64,000 bases of DNA, from positions 186,001 to 250,000 of the forward strand of contig NZ_WVEM01000008.1 of assembly GCF_009847015.1 (NCBI RefSeq), written 5' to 3'. The first letter of the stretch is position 1; the number at the start of each line of letters is the position of its first letter. This DNA is from Sunxiuqinia indica (GTDB lineage: Bacteria; Bacteroidota; Bacteroidia; Bacteroidales; Prolixibacteraceae). A program made the position numbers and the translations under genes. The notes below the pieces were generated by a model. It searched no databases. It had not been told where the DNA came from and was given only the letters and a program-made list of their open reading frames with translations. Below are positions 8,535-15,967 of this stretch, in pieces.

Positions 8535-8895
8535 GAGCCACGGTGTTGATAACAGTTTTTTTTATGTCTATTTTTTGTTTGTCCGCTTCACAGGCTAGTT
8601 CGAATGATAATTTTAATTTTTCCTGTTTTGCTTTAATTAGCCCATTAACAACATTGTCTAAGTCAATTCCATTTGAATAACATTTTGCAATGCTCTTAAA
8701 ATCTATTTTTATTTGGTTGTCATGTAGCTTTTTACACCAGTTGAAAATTAAATAAGTCGGGATTTTTTTTATTCTTAACCTGAATAATTCCATTAATGAA
8801 ACGTTTATCCCACTCACTTTTGCTTTAAAATAGAATCCCAAAGGAACGTAGTATAGGAATACTAAGAATAAGAATATTGCAATTATAATTTTCAT
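8515..8895 (-). CDS. Stand-alone FloA N-terminal-like membrane protein (cassette gene)
   Basis: A 126-residue protein. It starts with a strong membrane segment (residues 1-24, ending VPLGFYF) and then follows the N-terminal region of the flotillin-like protein FloA: GINVSLMELFRLRIKKIP, a middle helix pair, and IDLDNVVNGLIKAKQEKL, then LSFELACEADKQKIDI. In FloA (about 330 residues) this part anchors the protein in the membrane and is followed by the SPFH scaffold and a C-terminal coiled coil; both are absent here. It is therefore a free-standing anchor module, not a broken gene: the frame ends cleanly and overlaps the next gene by 20 bp. Its role is unknown; oligomerising at the membrane is a guess. 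Confidence 0.65.
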   Translation of the reverse strand: MKIIIAIFLFLVFLYYVPLGFYFKAKVSGINVSLMELFRLRIKKIPTYLIFNWCKKLHDNQIKIDFKSIAKCYSNGIDLDNVVNGLIKAKQEKLKLSFELACEADKQKIDIKKTVINTVAHVGKEK

Positions 8896-8920
8896 GTTAT
8901 CGCGTGTCTTTTAAACTGAA

Positions 8921-9165
8921 TGCTAACGGCAGTCTGTCTGAAAAGTAAAATTAAGCCATTGAGGTTTCAATATTTCATTCTTATTAAAGCCAGCTACCCA
9001 AATAATTCTTTCATGGAAAGAGGTTTTTAGACAGTCTGACGGTGGTGGTATGAGGTCGTGGCGGTCAGACGAGAGTCTGAACAGTCCGACCGAAACTGAG
9101 ATTGGGACGAGATTCGACTTGTCGAATCCGCACGAACCCAGCCATGCCTTATACCACGTGTTATA
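8921..9165 (-). repeat. attC-like site B, composite hairpin
   Basis: Lies 10 bp after the CD-NTase stop. On the minus strand it begins TATAAC, with arms CCTTATACC (9147-9155, plus strand) and GGTATGAGG (9047-9055) and an inner palindrome GATTCGACTTGTCGAATC. It shares the CGAACCC...GCC-TGC edge with sites A and D. A second inverted repeat follows: AGACAG at 9029-9034 pairs with CTGTCT at 8934-8939, closing with GTTAGCA 26 bp before the FloA-like start codon. The site thus looks like two half-overlapping hairpins, perhaps a recombined pair of attC sites. Confidence 0.5.
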
Positions 9166-9175
9166 GCCAGTTTTT

Positions 9176-10690
9176 TTATTTTATTTGAACAAAAATTTCA
9201 TTACTTCTCGCAACACATACATTATTCTTAATTACATAACACTCAACCCAGTGAGTCCCTGTATATGCAGTGTCTTCTGAGTGCCTTAAACCACCAGCCC
9301 CAGCTGTCTGCGCTTTAAAAATAGAACCTCGCAATTGACCATTATTTTTCGCTTCTTCACCTGTATTTACTACTTGCCAAAAAACATCAAAGGGCTTTTT
9401 GACATTTGTTCGTGCGATAAATACTACGGATTTACCTTTAGGAAGTATAGTTTCCGGCGTAACTGTATACCAAGAATTTCCATCTTTGTATCTGGCAGAT
9501 ACAAAAATTGTATTTTCCAGCCTCATTGTCCACTTTGGAGTTTCTTTGTGGACGGCTAAACTTACAATTGATTTATGTCTTATTAAAGCAGGTGATGATT
9601 CTGAGATTATATCGAATCCTGCATTTCTATATGATTCATTAACAATTTTATTGCCCAAGTTTTCTCCCAGTAGTATTCTTGCATCATTAACAGTTTTTGT
9701 TCCTACAATATTTACTAAGTCGATTTTAGCTTTTGAAATCCAATCTCGAAAATTAGTTTCTTTTACTGGGTGATTTTCCCATTGGTCTGCAAAGTTTTCG
9801 CTAGGGTTAATTGGATTTCTTACCCAAGTAACACCGTTTACGGACTCTATAAATGAAGGCATTTTTAAAAGGATATTTTTTATTGCATCGACAATATTAT
9901 CCTCGTTGGCATATGCTTTGGCTGCTAGGGTAGTTATTATAATAGATATTGGTTTATGCTCATCACTTCCAAACATTATGTCTCGATGACGCTTTAATAT
10001 TTGTACTACTCTCTGAAGTGGTGTTTTTACTTCGTATTCTTTAATCTTATCAATTGAAACACTACGATGTTCTGCAAGAAGTTGTAAACGTCGTGAAAAT
10101 TGGGCTGTCATTTGTTCTTTGAACCAAGAAGAATAACCTTTTGGATTACTTTTTCTCCAGTTTCTGGTAATTATTTTGTAATCAAAAGAATCTTTGTCAG
10201 TTATACAAATGGCGGTTTGTGCTAGTCTTTGTGGAACAGCAAGTTCTTGTAACCATTGAGTTTCATCATTTATAGATGGAAGAATATCAATAAAGAATTT
10301 AGGGTCTTCTTGATACTCTAATGTCCAACAAATTTCACTTTCTTCTAAGAGCATTCTGTTATAGTCTGAGTTGGCTTTTAGCCTATCACCGACTTTATTT
10401 TTTACACGTTCTTGTGTAGTATTAGTTTTATGTAAGTCCAGTTTGCAAACCAGGTCAATATCAAATTCATCTTCTCCAGATAATGGTTTAATCACTGTTC
10501 CTAAGCTGAAAGAACCTTGGACATATATATCTGGATTATTTAATCGTAAAGGGGAACTTTCACGTGTTAACCAATCCGCAACTGCTTCATAGTGTGAAAT
10601 TGCTTTTTCAAATTGTTCATTTGAGATATCTAAATTCTTAGCTATACTTTTATATATTTTATTATAATCAGAAACTGTCGTTGTTAACAT
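9176..10690 (-). CDS. CBASS-like CD-NTase with C-terminal AGS-C-type sensor
   Basis: A 504-residue nucleotidyltransferase of the cGAS/DncV-like (CD-NTase) type. The nucleotidyltransferase signature is intact: GS at 59-60 in YVQGSFSLGTVI, DxD at D77 and D79 in EDEFDIDLVC, and a third acid at D135 in FFIDILPS. These should bind two metal ions and make a cyclic oligonucleotide signal. A helical middle domain (about 160-365) follows. The last 120 residues form a beta-rich domain (from RLENTIFVSARYKDG to NEIFVQIK) like the AGS-C sensor found in many such enzymes. With the SLATT gene 22 bp upstream it forms a two-gene CBASS-like anti-phage unit; no Cap2/Cap3-type helper genes are present. The nucleotide product cannot be read. 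Confidence 0.8.
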   Translation of the reverse strand: MLTTTVSDYNKIYKSIAKNLDISNEQFEKAISHYEAVADWLTRESSPLRLNNPDIYVQGSFSLGTVIKPLSGEDEFDIDLVCKLDLHKTNTTQERVKNKVGDRLKANSDYNRMLLEESEICWTLEYQEDPKFFIDILPSINDETQWLQELAVPQRLAQTAICITDKDSFDYKIITRNWRKSNPKGYSSWFKEQMTAQFSRRLQLLAEHRSVSIDKIKEYEVKTPLQRVVQILKRHRDIMFGSDEHKPISIIITTLAAKAYANEDNIVDAIKNILLKMPSFIESVNGVTWVRNPINPSENFADQWENHPVKETNFRDWISKAKIDLVNIVGTKTVNDARILLGENLGNKIVNESYRNAGFDIISESSPALIRHKSIVSLAVHKETPKWTMRLENTIFVSARYKDGNSWYTVTPETILPKGKSVVFIARTNVKKPFDVFWQVVNTGEEAKNNGQLRGSIFKAQTAGAGGLRHSEDTAYTGTHWVECYVIKNNVCVARSNEIFVQIK

Positions 10691-10712
10691 ATCGAAATAT
10701 TTGGGTAATAAA

Positions 10713-11234
10713 TTATAAATCTAATTCTTCAGGCAAATAGCTTTCTTCTCCATCTTTTATTCCTTTTTGAGCTTTCAGATAATCTTTTTTTGAGGTAGGG
10801 TAAGATTCGGCTACTTTATTTATTCTATTTATTTCAACGCCTATTTCTTCTAAAATTTCTTGGACTCTATCTGTCGAAATTAGGTTGTCTCCAATTAGTG
10901 CTTGGAGTCTGTCGCATTTCTTTAATACAGCTAGATAATCATTCCCACAATTCCTATGTCCTTCTACCTTTTTATTGAAATTAAAATACGTTTGTAAACC
11001 CCCTAGGATTGCTGCAATAAATGCGAAAACAACAGGCAAATATTTAAGCCAATTTTCAACATTTTCTGTTAATAATATAAATAACGATGTCCCCGTAATT
11101 ATATTAACTAATACAAGAGGAACACCTATCCAATAGTGAATATTTTGTTTTCTATCTGCGGCATTAAAATGCTTTTTCTTTCCGTAGATTGAATCAACTT
11201 TAATTCTCTTTATTTTTTCTAAAGTATTGGTCAT
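10713..11234 (-). CDS. SLATT-domain two-TM protein, putative CBASS effector
   Basis: A 173-residue protein with the SLATT layout: a short basic N-terminal part with RKQNIHYWI, two adjacent membrane helices (about 34-55 and 64-86), and a C-terminal helical region with YLAVLKKCDRLQALIG and KDYLKAQKGIKDGEESY. SLATT proteins are predicted pore-forming or membrane-disrupting effectors that act when a nucleotide signal binds; that role comes from comparative genomics. The gene starts about 20 bp after attC-like site C and precedes the CD-NTase gene by 22 bp on the same strand, so signal maker and effector are made together. The domain call rests on topology and motif pattern. Confidence 0.75.
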   Translation of the reverse strand: MTNTLEKIKRIKVDSIYGKKKHFNAADRKQNIHYWIGVPLVLVNIITGTSLFILLTENVENWLKYLPVVFAFIAAILGGLQTYFNFNKKVEGHRNCGNDYLAVLKKCDRLQALIGDNLISTDRVQEILEEIGVEINRINKVAESYPTSKKDYLKAQKGIKDGEESYLPEELDL

Positions 11235-11253
11235 TGTATCATTTTTTAAAATT

Positions 11254-11375
11254 GGCTATAACGTTCTAGTATTTTATCCATCGTATAAATGCGATGTTAA
11301 ATGTATGAATAATCATTCATATTATTAGTAGGTTGTGAACGGAAGGTTCAAATGATGGATAAAATATAGTTGGGC
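11254..11375 (-). repeat. attC-like site C
   Basis: A 122-bp site and the best attC match here. On the minus strand it opens with GCCCAAC, an exact RYYYAAC, and closes with GTTATAG. The arms form a perfect 13-bp stem: TATTTTATCCATC at 11270-11282 with GATGGATAAAATA at 11354-11366. It lies directly upstream of the SLATT gene start, where an attC of the preceding cassette is expected. Positions 11262-11353 are repeated without change at 12884-12975. Confidence 0.6.
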
Positions 11376-11586
11376 TATTCCCCGTCGACGCTCTATGGGC
11401 TTGTCAGTTCCTGCATTCTTCTTTTAGCCTTTTTATAAGCATCTGTCTCTGTTCATCCTGCCGACGATTTGGTTATTGATGGCTTTTTTTCGTGGTATCC
11501 GGGCATAGTATTCCCGATGTCCTTGGATCGGGTAGGTGTATAAATTATTGTTTCACTGGGTCAAAGAACGTTTGTGGGTTGATAGT
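11376..11586. other. Remnant sequence between site C and recombinase fragment
   Basis: About 210 bp without an open gene. On the minus strand short lysine- and glutamate-rich frames (for example RQDEQRQMLIKRLKEE) end near 11400 and could be the tail of a lost gene, but they are too short to identify. I see no inverted repeats that would mark an insertion-sequence end. Confidence 0.35.
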
Positions 11587-12132
11587 TTATGCCGAGTTAT
11601 TAATCGGATAAGCCCGAAAATAAACTTCGAGCAGCTGTAAAACAGAGGCTGGCAAGGGAACCTCACGCTGCTTATTACCTTTGCCGGTAATCCGAATCAC
11701 TCTTCGCTTGCGATCAATGTTGCGTGGTCGTATGCTCAGCAGCTCGCTACGATGAAGTCCAGTAGCGTAAGCCAGGTTCAACAAGGTTTTGTGTTTCAGG
11801 TTACGCGAAGAGTTGCATAAGCTGATGGCTTCATCTTCTGAAAGAAGCTCGGGAAGCTTTTTCTCCCTGCGCGGACGTTTGATTTCAATACTTTGGTATT
11901 GCCGCCCAAGTACATCTTGTTGCAAGATTTTCCAGGCACTGATGTTCTGGTTAATCCGGCTAACCGAGCAATGTTCCTTGACAATTAAATGGTGGAGATA
12001 AGTTTTAAACTGAGTGGTGCTGATTCTTCCCGGTGGCAGGCTGAAATGGCGGGATACCTGCCCCACCGAACAAATGTAACAGCGGATGGTTCGTTCACTG
12101 TAGTTGCGGATACGCATCTCGCGTTCCATCAA
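11587..12132 (-). pseudogene. Decayed tyrosine recombinase (N-terminal part)
   Basis: A 181-residue remnant of a phage-integrase-type tyrosine recombinase. It has the SAM-like core-binding domain (NYSERTIRCYICSV onwards) and the start of the catalytic domain (HKTLLNLAYATGLHRSELL, then GKGNKQREVPL with the hairpin lysine). The first catalytic arginine, expected after ATGL, is histidine at residue 127. The HxxR box and the nucleophilic tyrosine are missing because the frame stops at YPINNSA. The start is damaged too: an ATG at 12153-12155 is followed by nine A residues and is out of frame, where ten would give MKKKSIRELM in frame. The fragment resembles recombinases found next to Bacteroidota transposons more than IntI. 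It cannot be active. Confidence 0.8.
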
Positions 12133-12233
12133 CTCACGAATGCTTTTTTTTTCATAACTGAAAATTTAAGGATTGGAAAAAAAGGTAAGCTATTTTCAGC
12201 AGAATGTAAAGCTGCCCCGCATCGCGGGGTTTA

Positions 12234-12367
12234 GTTCAACGGTCACTTGTAAGTTGTCGTTGCGGATTTCGGAGAGCGTTCCTGTCCGAAGGACACGGAA
12301 CTGCGAAACGAGAATCCAGCGTACGACACCGCACGAACCCCGCAATGCAATTTACAATTTGTTAGCA
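12234..12367 (-). repeat. attC-like site D
   Basis: A 134-bp site that on the minus strand opens with GCTAAC (12361-12366, plus-strand GTTAGC) and closes with GTTGAAC, an exact GTTRRRY. Arms CAATTTACAA (12347-12356) and TTGTAAGTTG (12247-12256) pair with one mismatch. The core 12262-12317 matches site A at 53 of 56 bases. The gene at 12352-12861 reads into the site and stops inside its first arm. Confidence 0.6.
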
Positions 12368-12861
12368 CCAGTGTTTATTTTATTTTTTATCTCTGCTTTT
12401 ACCATCTCAAATTCAGAGCAGAATTTTTCAATTAAATATAAATCTTCATTTGTGTATAACCTTATCAGTAATCCGTTTGCAAGTCCACTACCATATGCAA
12501 GTTTTTTTTCATTAATCGATTTAATGTCAGAAGGCGATATTTTATAACTCTTTTTCTTCTTGAAATTTACTTTCCCAGTCTCAAGATGAATATTTCCGTC
12601 ATTCTCGAAGTCCAATTTTGTAATCACTTTATTAAATCTATTTGCTGCAATTATTGGCGACACAATACCGATGAATATGCATAAGATTATTAAGAATGGA
12701 GAAGTAATCCAAAAAAAGAGTGAACCTCTCATGCTGATGTATGTAAGGATTATATAAATAACGGAAATAAAGGGAAAAATAAAGAGAAGTTTAAAGTTTT
12801 CCTTTATTCTCTTTTTTAGTTCTTTTATCCCTATGTTATTGATTTCATATAACATACTCAT
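12352..12861 (-). CDS. Two-TM membrane protein (cassette gene)
   Basis: A 169-residue protein I cannot assign. A short amphipathic N-terminus (GIKELKKRIKENFK) precedes two closely spaced membrane helices, LLFIFPFISVIYIILTYIS and FFWITSPFLIILCIFIGIV. A cytosolic beta-rich part of about 85 residues follows (NHLETG-like strands, SYKISPSDIKSINE, LLIRLYTNEDLYLIEKF), recalling PH-like or YcxB-type membrane proteins. It is a lone gene between a half attC-like site (12884-12975) and site D, the usual layout of a single-gene cassette. Its last codons lie inside site D. Confidence 0.65.
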   Translation of the reverse strand: MSMLYEINNIGIKELKKRIKENFKLLFIFPFISVIYIILTYISMRGSLFFWITSPFLIILCIFIGIVSPIIAANRFNKVITKLDFENDGNIHLETGKVNFKKKKSYKISPSDIKSINEKKLAYGSGLANGLLIRLYTNEDLYLIEKFCSEFEMVKAEIKNKINTGANKL

Positions 12862-12883
12862 TAATTTTTAACATTGGTGCTAT

Positions 12884-12975
12884 CGTTCTAGTATTTTATC
12901 CATCGTATAAATGCGATGTTAAATGTATGAATAATCATTCATATTATTAGTAGGTTGTGAACGGAAGGTTCAAAT
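12884..12975 (-). repeat. Half attC-like site, 92-bp copy of part of site C
   Basis: These 92 bp are identical to 11262-11353. The copy has one arm (TATTTTATCCATC) and the inner part but not the matching GATGGATAAAATA arm or the GTTGGGC boundary, so it cannot fold as a full attC. It lies just upstream of the 12352-12861 gene and marks the right end of the recognisable array. Confidence 0.75.
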
Positions 12976-13482
12976 CTTACGCTTATCACAGGAAGTTTGT
13001 TGTGGTGTTCGTTTGAAAGCAATATTTGAGGATTGCCAGTCACATCAGTAAGGATTTCCGAAATTTAAGAACATTCTACAATTTAACCATAAGTATTATA
13101 AAAAAAATGTTCGTAACCATTTATAAATGAATCCAGGAGCTAAGTGAGTTTATTTTAAGAGAAGCAATTGTAGCTCGGAGTAGATTTTCTAATCTCTCGA
13201 AAGTCAAGGACATTTACGTCATGCACATCTTACTTTCAAGCAAATATTTTAACTAAGGCATGTACAAATCATGCTATAAAAAACGGAATGAATTGAAACG
13301 CCTCGCAACAGAGCTGACGCGGAATCCGATTCGGGTAAGGACTTTTTATTTTCATGCTCGCCTACCCCAAGGCCCTCACCGGAGAATACGCTCACCGGAG
13401 TTCAACTTTTTCAAGTATAAACTGAATGTTGTAACTTGATGTTCTTAATCAACACAACTCTAGTTTTAAACCCGGATTACAC
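12976..13482. other. Intergenic region with one stray minisatellite unit
   Basis: About 500 bp with no gene I can support. At 13346-13366 lies a single sequence that matches the 21-bp unit of the minisatellite at 14303-14533 in 17 of 21 positions, including CATGCTCGCCT. Just after it CTCACCGGAG occurs twice, 16 bp apart (near 13374 and 13390). The promoter of the plus-strand gene at 13483 should lie in the last 100 bp. Confidence 0.5.
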
Positions 13483-14217
13483 ATGAAAAATGCAAAACCC
13501 CCGAAAGTAGCTCCTGCCCTTTTCGAATCAACAGGCAGAAAAACATCCAAACCCAATCAACCTGTTGCTTCCTTTATTCAGGAGGCCAGTAATTTATATG
13601 TATGGTGTCTTGATGATCTGTTAAAATTGAATTCGGTCGGTATTTCAACTGAACTGATAAACGAATTACCGCTTCGTATTGAAACCTGCAAAAACGCCCA
13701 GTCGTACTGGAACAAACAGCTGAATACAACAGAAGAATCGCAAATACAATGGAGGAAAGCCGCACCACAAGCCATTCAATTGCGCAAAGAGCTTTTAACC
13801 GCCATGCGCTATGCCTTTCAAAATAAACCCGCTTCGTTAGCCCTGTTGTCTGGCATCTCTAAAAGACATGGCTATACCGACCTGATTCAGGATCTGAACA
13901 ATATCGCTTCTTTAGGAAGATCAAACGCAGCACTTCTTACCAACATTAGTTTTGATTTATCCCTGCTCGACGAAGCGGCCAACACCTCAAAAATGCTGGC
14001 CGAATTATGGGCAACCGCTAAAGCAGAACGAAACTCCAATGCCGGGTTAAAACGGAACCGCAACAAAGCATATTGGCACCTTCATCAGCTGGTGAGCGAA
14101 ATTCGGGAAGCCGGAAAATATGTATTCAGAAACGATAAAAGCCGCTACATTGGATATACCAGCCCATTTTGGAGAAACAAATACCAGAAAAGATCAAGAC
14201 AAAATCCAGCTTCATAA
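13483..14217 (+). CDS. Hypothetical helical protein next to a minisatellite
   Basis: A 244-residue protein I do not recognise. It has no signal peptide or membrane segment and looks largely alpha-helical. The N-terminus is proline- and lysine-rich and probably flexible. The most distinctive stretch is near the C-terminus: LKRNRNKAYWHLHQLVSEIR, then EAGKYVFRNDKSRYIGYTS and a basic tail (RNKYQKRSRQ). The basic C-terminus could bind nucleic acid, which is only a guess. It is the only plus-strand gene in the first 36 kb and stands alone, 86 bp before an array of 21-bp repeats, with a single related unit about 120 bp upstream. Confidence 0.7.
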   Translation: MKNAKPPKVAPALFESTGRKTSKPNQPVASFIQEASNLYVWCLDDLLKLNSVGISTELINELPLRIETCKNAQSYWNKQLNTTEESQIQWRKAAPQAIQLRKELLTAMRYAFQNKPASLALLSGISKRHGYTDLIQDLNNIASLGRSNAALLTNISFDLSLLDEAANTSKMLAELWATAKAERNSNAGLKRNRNKAYWHLHQLVSEIREAGKYVFRNDKSRYIGYTSPFWRNKYQKRSRQNPAS

Positions 14218-14302
14218 GGGAAAGCAGGTACGGGAAAAAGAATATACAACGTTTATCAATACAGCGTAATCTATTTTATGTTACGAGTATATTTTTTTGT
14301 TT

Positions 14303-14533
14303 AGAAAGCATACTATTTTATCGAGAAAGTATGTTATTTTAATAAGCAAGCATCTTAATTTATTAAGCAAGTATGCTATTTTGCAAAGAGAGCACTACTC
14401 GCTCATCTATATTACTTACTCGCCTTATATTTTATATTACTTGCTTAATATTATTCCTTGCTCGCCTTACCTATTATCATGCTCGCCTTACCTATTATCA
14501 TGCTCGCCTTACTATTTTTATTGCTCGCTATAC
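14303..14533. repeat. Degenerate minisatellite, eleven units of 21 bp
   Basis: Eleven consecutive 21-bp units fill this stretch exactly. Units 9 and 10 are identical (CTATTATCATGCTCGCCTTA plus C). Unit 8 and unit 11 are close to them, while units 1-4 form a second subtype close to AGAAAGTATGTTATTTTA. Since 21 is seven codons, every frame gives heptapeptide repeats, but none has a believable start or composition, so I treat it as non-coding. The array follows the gene at 13483-14217 and precedes a hairpin at 14541. Confidence 0.85.
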
Positions 14534-14540
14534 TAAAATA

Positions 14541-14564
14541 GGGCATTTGCTAAAGCAAATACCC
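14541..14564. terminator. Hairpin after the minisatellite
   Basis: GGGCATTTGCT and AGCAAATACCC form an 11-bp stem with one mismatch and a 2-base gap. No clear T-run follows, so termination is uncertain; it may simply end the repeat array. Confidence 0.4.
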
Positions 14565-14671
14565 GATCCACTACTTAAAACTATTCCCGGGGGGGAAAAG
14601 ACTATTGAAAACAAGAACTTCCTTCTGTTGCTTGTTCTATTATTTTTCAGATTTCAATAATTCGATAAGAA

Positions 14672-14706
14672 AATGGGACTTGCGCGCAATGCTACAAATC
14701 CCATTG
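14672..14706 (-). terminator. Putative terminator of the thioredoxin operon
   Basis: On the minus strand AATGGGA and TCCCATT pair around a loop that contains the palindrome TTGCGCGCAA, followed by a short T-rich stretch (TTTTCTT). It lies 35 bp after the stop of the 14741 gene. Confidence 0.45.
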
Positions 14707-14740
14707 TATCTATTTCTATGAAAAAATAGCCAACTTTTCT

Positions 14741-15964
14741 TTACATCGCTTCAATTTCTTCCTTTAATTTTATTATTCTCTGGTCGGCTTCCTTTTCCTG
14801 TGCTTTTAATGCGGCCAGGTATTCGTTAATATTCTCTAATGCCTTTTCTTTATTGGCTTCCTTCTTATAAAGGCAGGCCAGGCAGTAATATCCCGACGAC
14901 ATCCCTTCTATATCATCTTTCATAAGGTTCTCGACAGCCTTAATGGCTTTTGGTGTAAGCTCATTTGCTTCTTCAAACTCCTTTCTCACAGCCACTTCAT
15001 AGGCAGTCTGAATCAAAATGGAAGCTCCTCTGCTCTCATTTGTCTCCCTCTGTTCCTCGGCGCTTTTCAACTTGCGATCGAACCATTTATCATATTCTTT
15101 ATGTGCTATGTAGTAAGCGCTGTATACTTCAGATTCTATCTCACCGTGCCTAGCCAGAAGGTAGTCTTCCTTTGTAGCCTGCAAGGCATCTTCCACTGAT
15201 TTTAGGCTACCATTTTCAGCCACTTCAACCCCATAGTTATAATAACATCTTGTTAAGATACCCTCGAAATCCTCCTCTTCAATACCTTCGGTGTTTATCA
15301 CCTTGTCTTTATTCTGAATAAGATAGTTGTAAGCAGGGCTATCAAACTCAAGAGCACCGGAATACATCAAAATAAAGAAGGCCTCTTCATTCACAAGTTT
15401 TTCAGGTGGAGTAATCTTGATTAACTCCGCACCAACTTCCTTAATTTTATCCATTTCATAGGCACCGGCAAGTGCTTGTACGTAATCGCTCAGAAATTTA
15501 ATATCCCGATCACCATTATCGTAACGCTCCTGCAAAGCACCTATTTGCCGGCTGGGATCTGAAGCGATTTTGGCCTGTTCAATCAGTCCGGGTCCATCCG
15601 TACTTCCAACCTGGGTATGCACTACTTTGCCTTCCGCATCCATAAATAAAAGGGTTGGAAAGGCTGCGACTGCATATTTTTTTGCCAGTTCAATTCCCTC
15701 TCCCTTTTCCATATCTATTTTAATACTCACAAAACGTGGATTAAAATAGTCACCAACTTCTTTTAAAGGAAATACCTCTTTTGACAAGACTTTACACGGG
15801 CCACACCAGGTGGTATAGCAATCCATAAACACCATTTTGTTTTCGGCTTTAGCTTTCGCCAGTGCCTCGGCAAAGGTTCCGTGTTCAAATTCAATGCCTT
15901 GTGCAAAAGTGTTTAAGCTTATCAGTATCGTCGCAACAACGAACAAATATTTTCTTACATTCAT
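14741..15964 (-). CDS. Periplasmic thioredoxin-like protein with long helical C-terminal region
   Basis: A 407-residue exported protein. A signal peptide (MNVRKYLFVVATILISLNTFAQ) precedes a thioredoxin domain at about 25-140. The active site is WCGPC with C54 and C57, and the cis-proline strand is FPTLLFMDAEG. Residues 150-407 are helical and look like TPR-type repeats, with glutamate- and lysine-rich helices to the end. Thioredoxin domains of this kind reduce or isomerise disulfides in the periplasm; they need electrons from a DsbD-type transporter, and one is encoded 11 kb away at 26591. The gene follows the TlpA-type gene by 3 bp, so the two are in one operon. Confidence 0.85.
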   Translation of the reverse strand: MNVRKYLFVVATILISLNTFAQGIEFEHGTFAEALAKAKAENKMVFMDCYTTWCGPCKVLSKEVFPLKEVGDYFNPRFVSIKIDMEKGEGIELAKKYAVAAFPTLLFMDAEGKVVHTQVGSTDGPGLIEQAKIASDPSRQIGALQERYDNGDRDIKFLSDYVQALAGAYEMDKIKEVGAELIKITPPEKLVNEEAFFILMYSGALEFDSPAYNYLIQNKDKVINTEGIEEEDFEGILTRCYYNYGVEVAENGSLKSVEDALQATKEDYLLARHGEIESEVYSAYYIAHKEYDKWFDRKLKSAEEQRETNESRGASILIQTAYEVAVRKEFEEANELTPKAIKAVENLMKDDIEGMSSGYYCLACLYKKEANKEKALENINEYLAALKAQEKEADQRIIKLKEEIEAM

Positions 15965-15967
15965 TTT

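Noticed and set aside
8515-8895. Full flotillin-like FloA
   Set aside because: Only the N-terminal anchor region is present; SPFH and coiled-coil parts are missing.
11254-11375. Transcription terminator
   Set aside because: The perfect stem is far apart (about 70-base loop), lies before a start codon and carries attC-like ends, so recombination site fits better.
11587-12132. Integron integrase IntI for the cassette array
   Set aside because: The sequence resembles transposon-linked recombinases, the IntI-specific insert region is not present to judge, and the protein lacks its catalytic residues.
14303-14533. CRISPR array
   Set aside because: Units are directly adjacent without spacers and diverge among themselves; no cas genes are nearby.
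14581-14597. G-rich stretch CCCGGGGGGG as a regulatory or quadruplex element
   Set aside because: A single G-run cannot form a quadruplex and no repeat or gene context supports a role.
14297-14660. Open frames over the 21-bp repeats giving heptapeptide-repeat proteins
   Set aside because: A 21-bp period makes every frame repeat by seven residues. There is no start context and the composition is odd, so non-coding minisatellite is the better reading.
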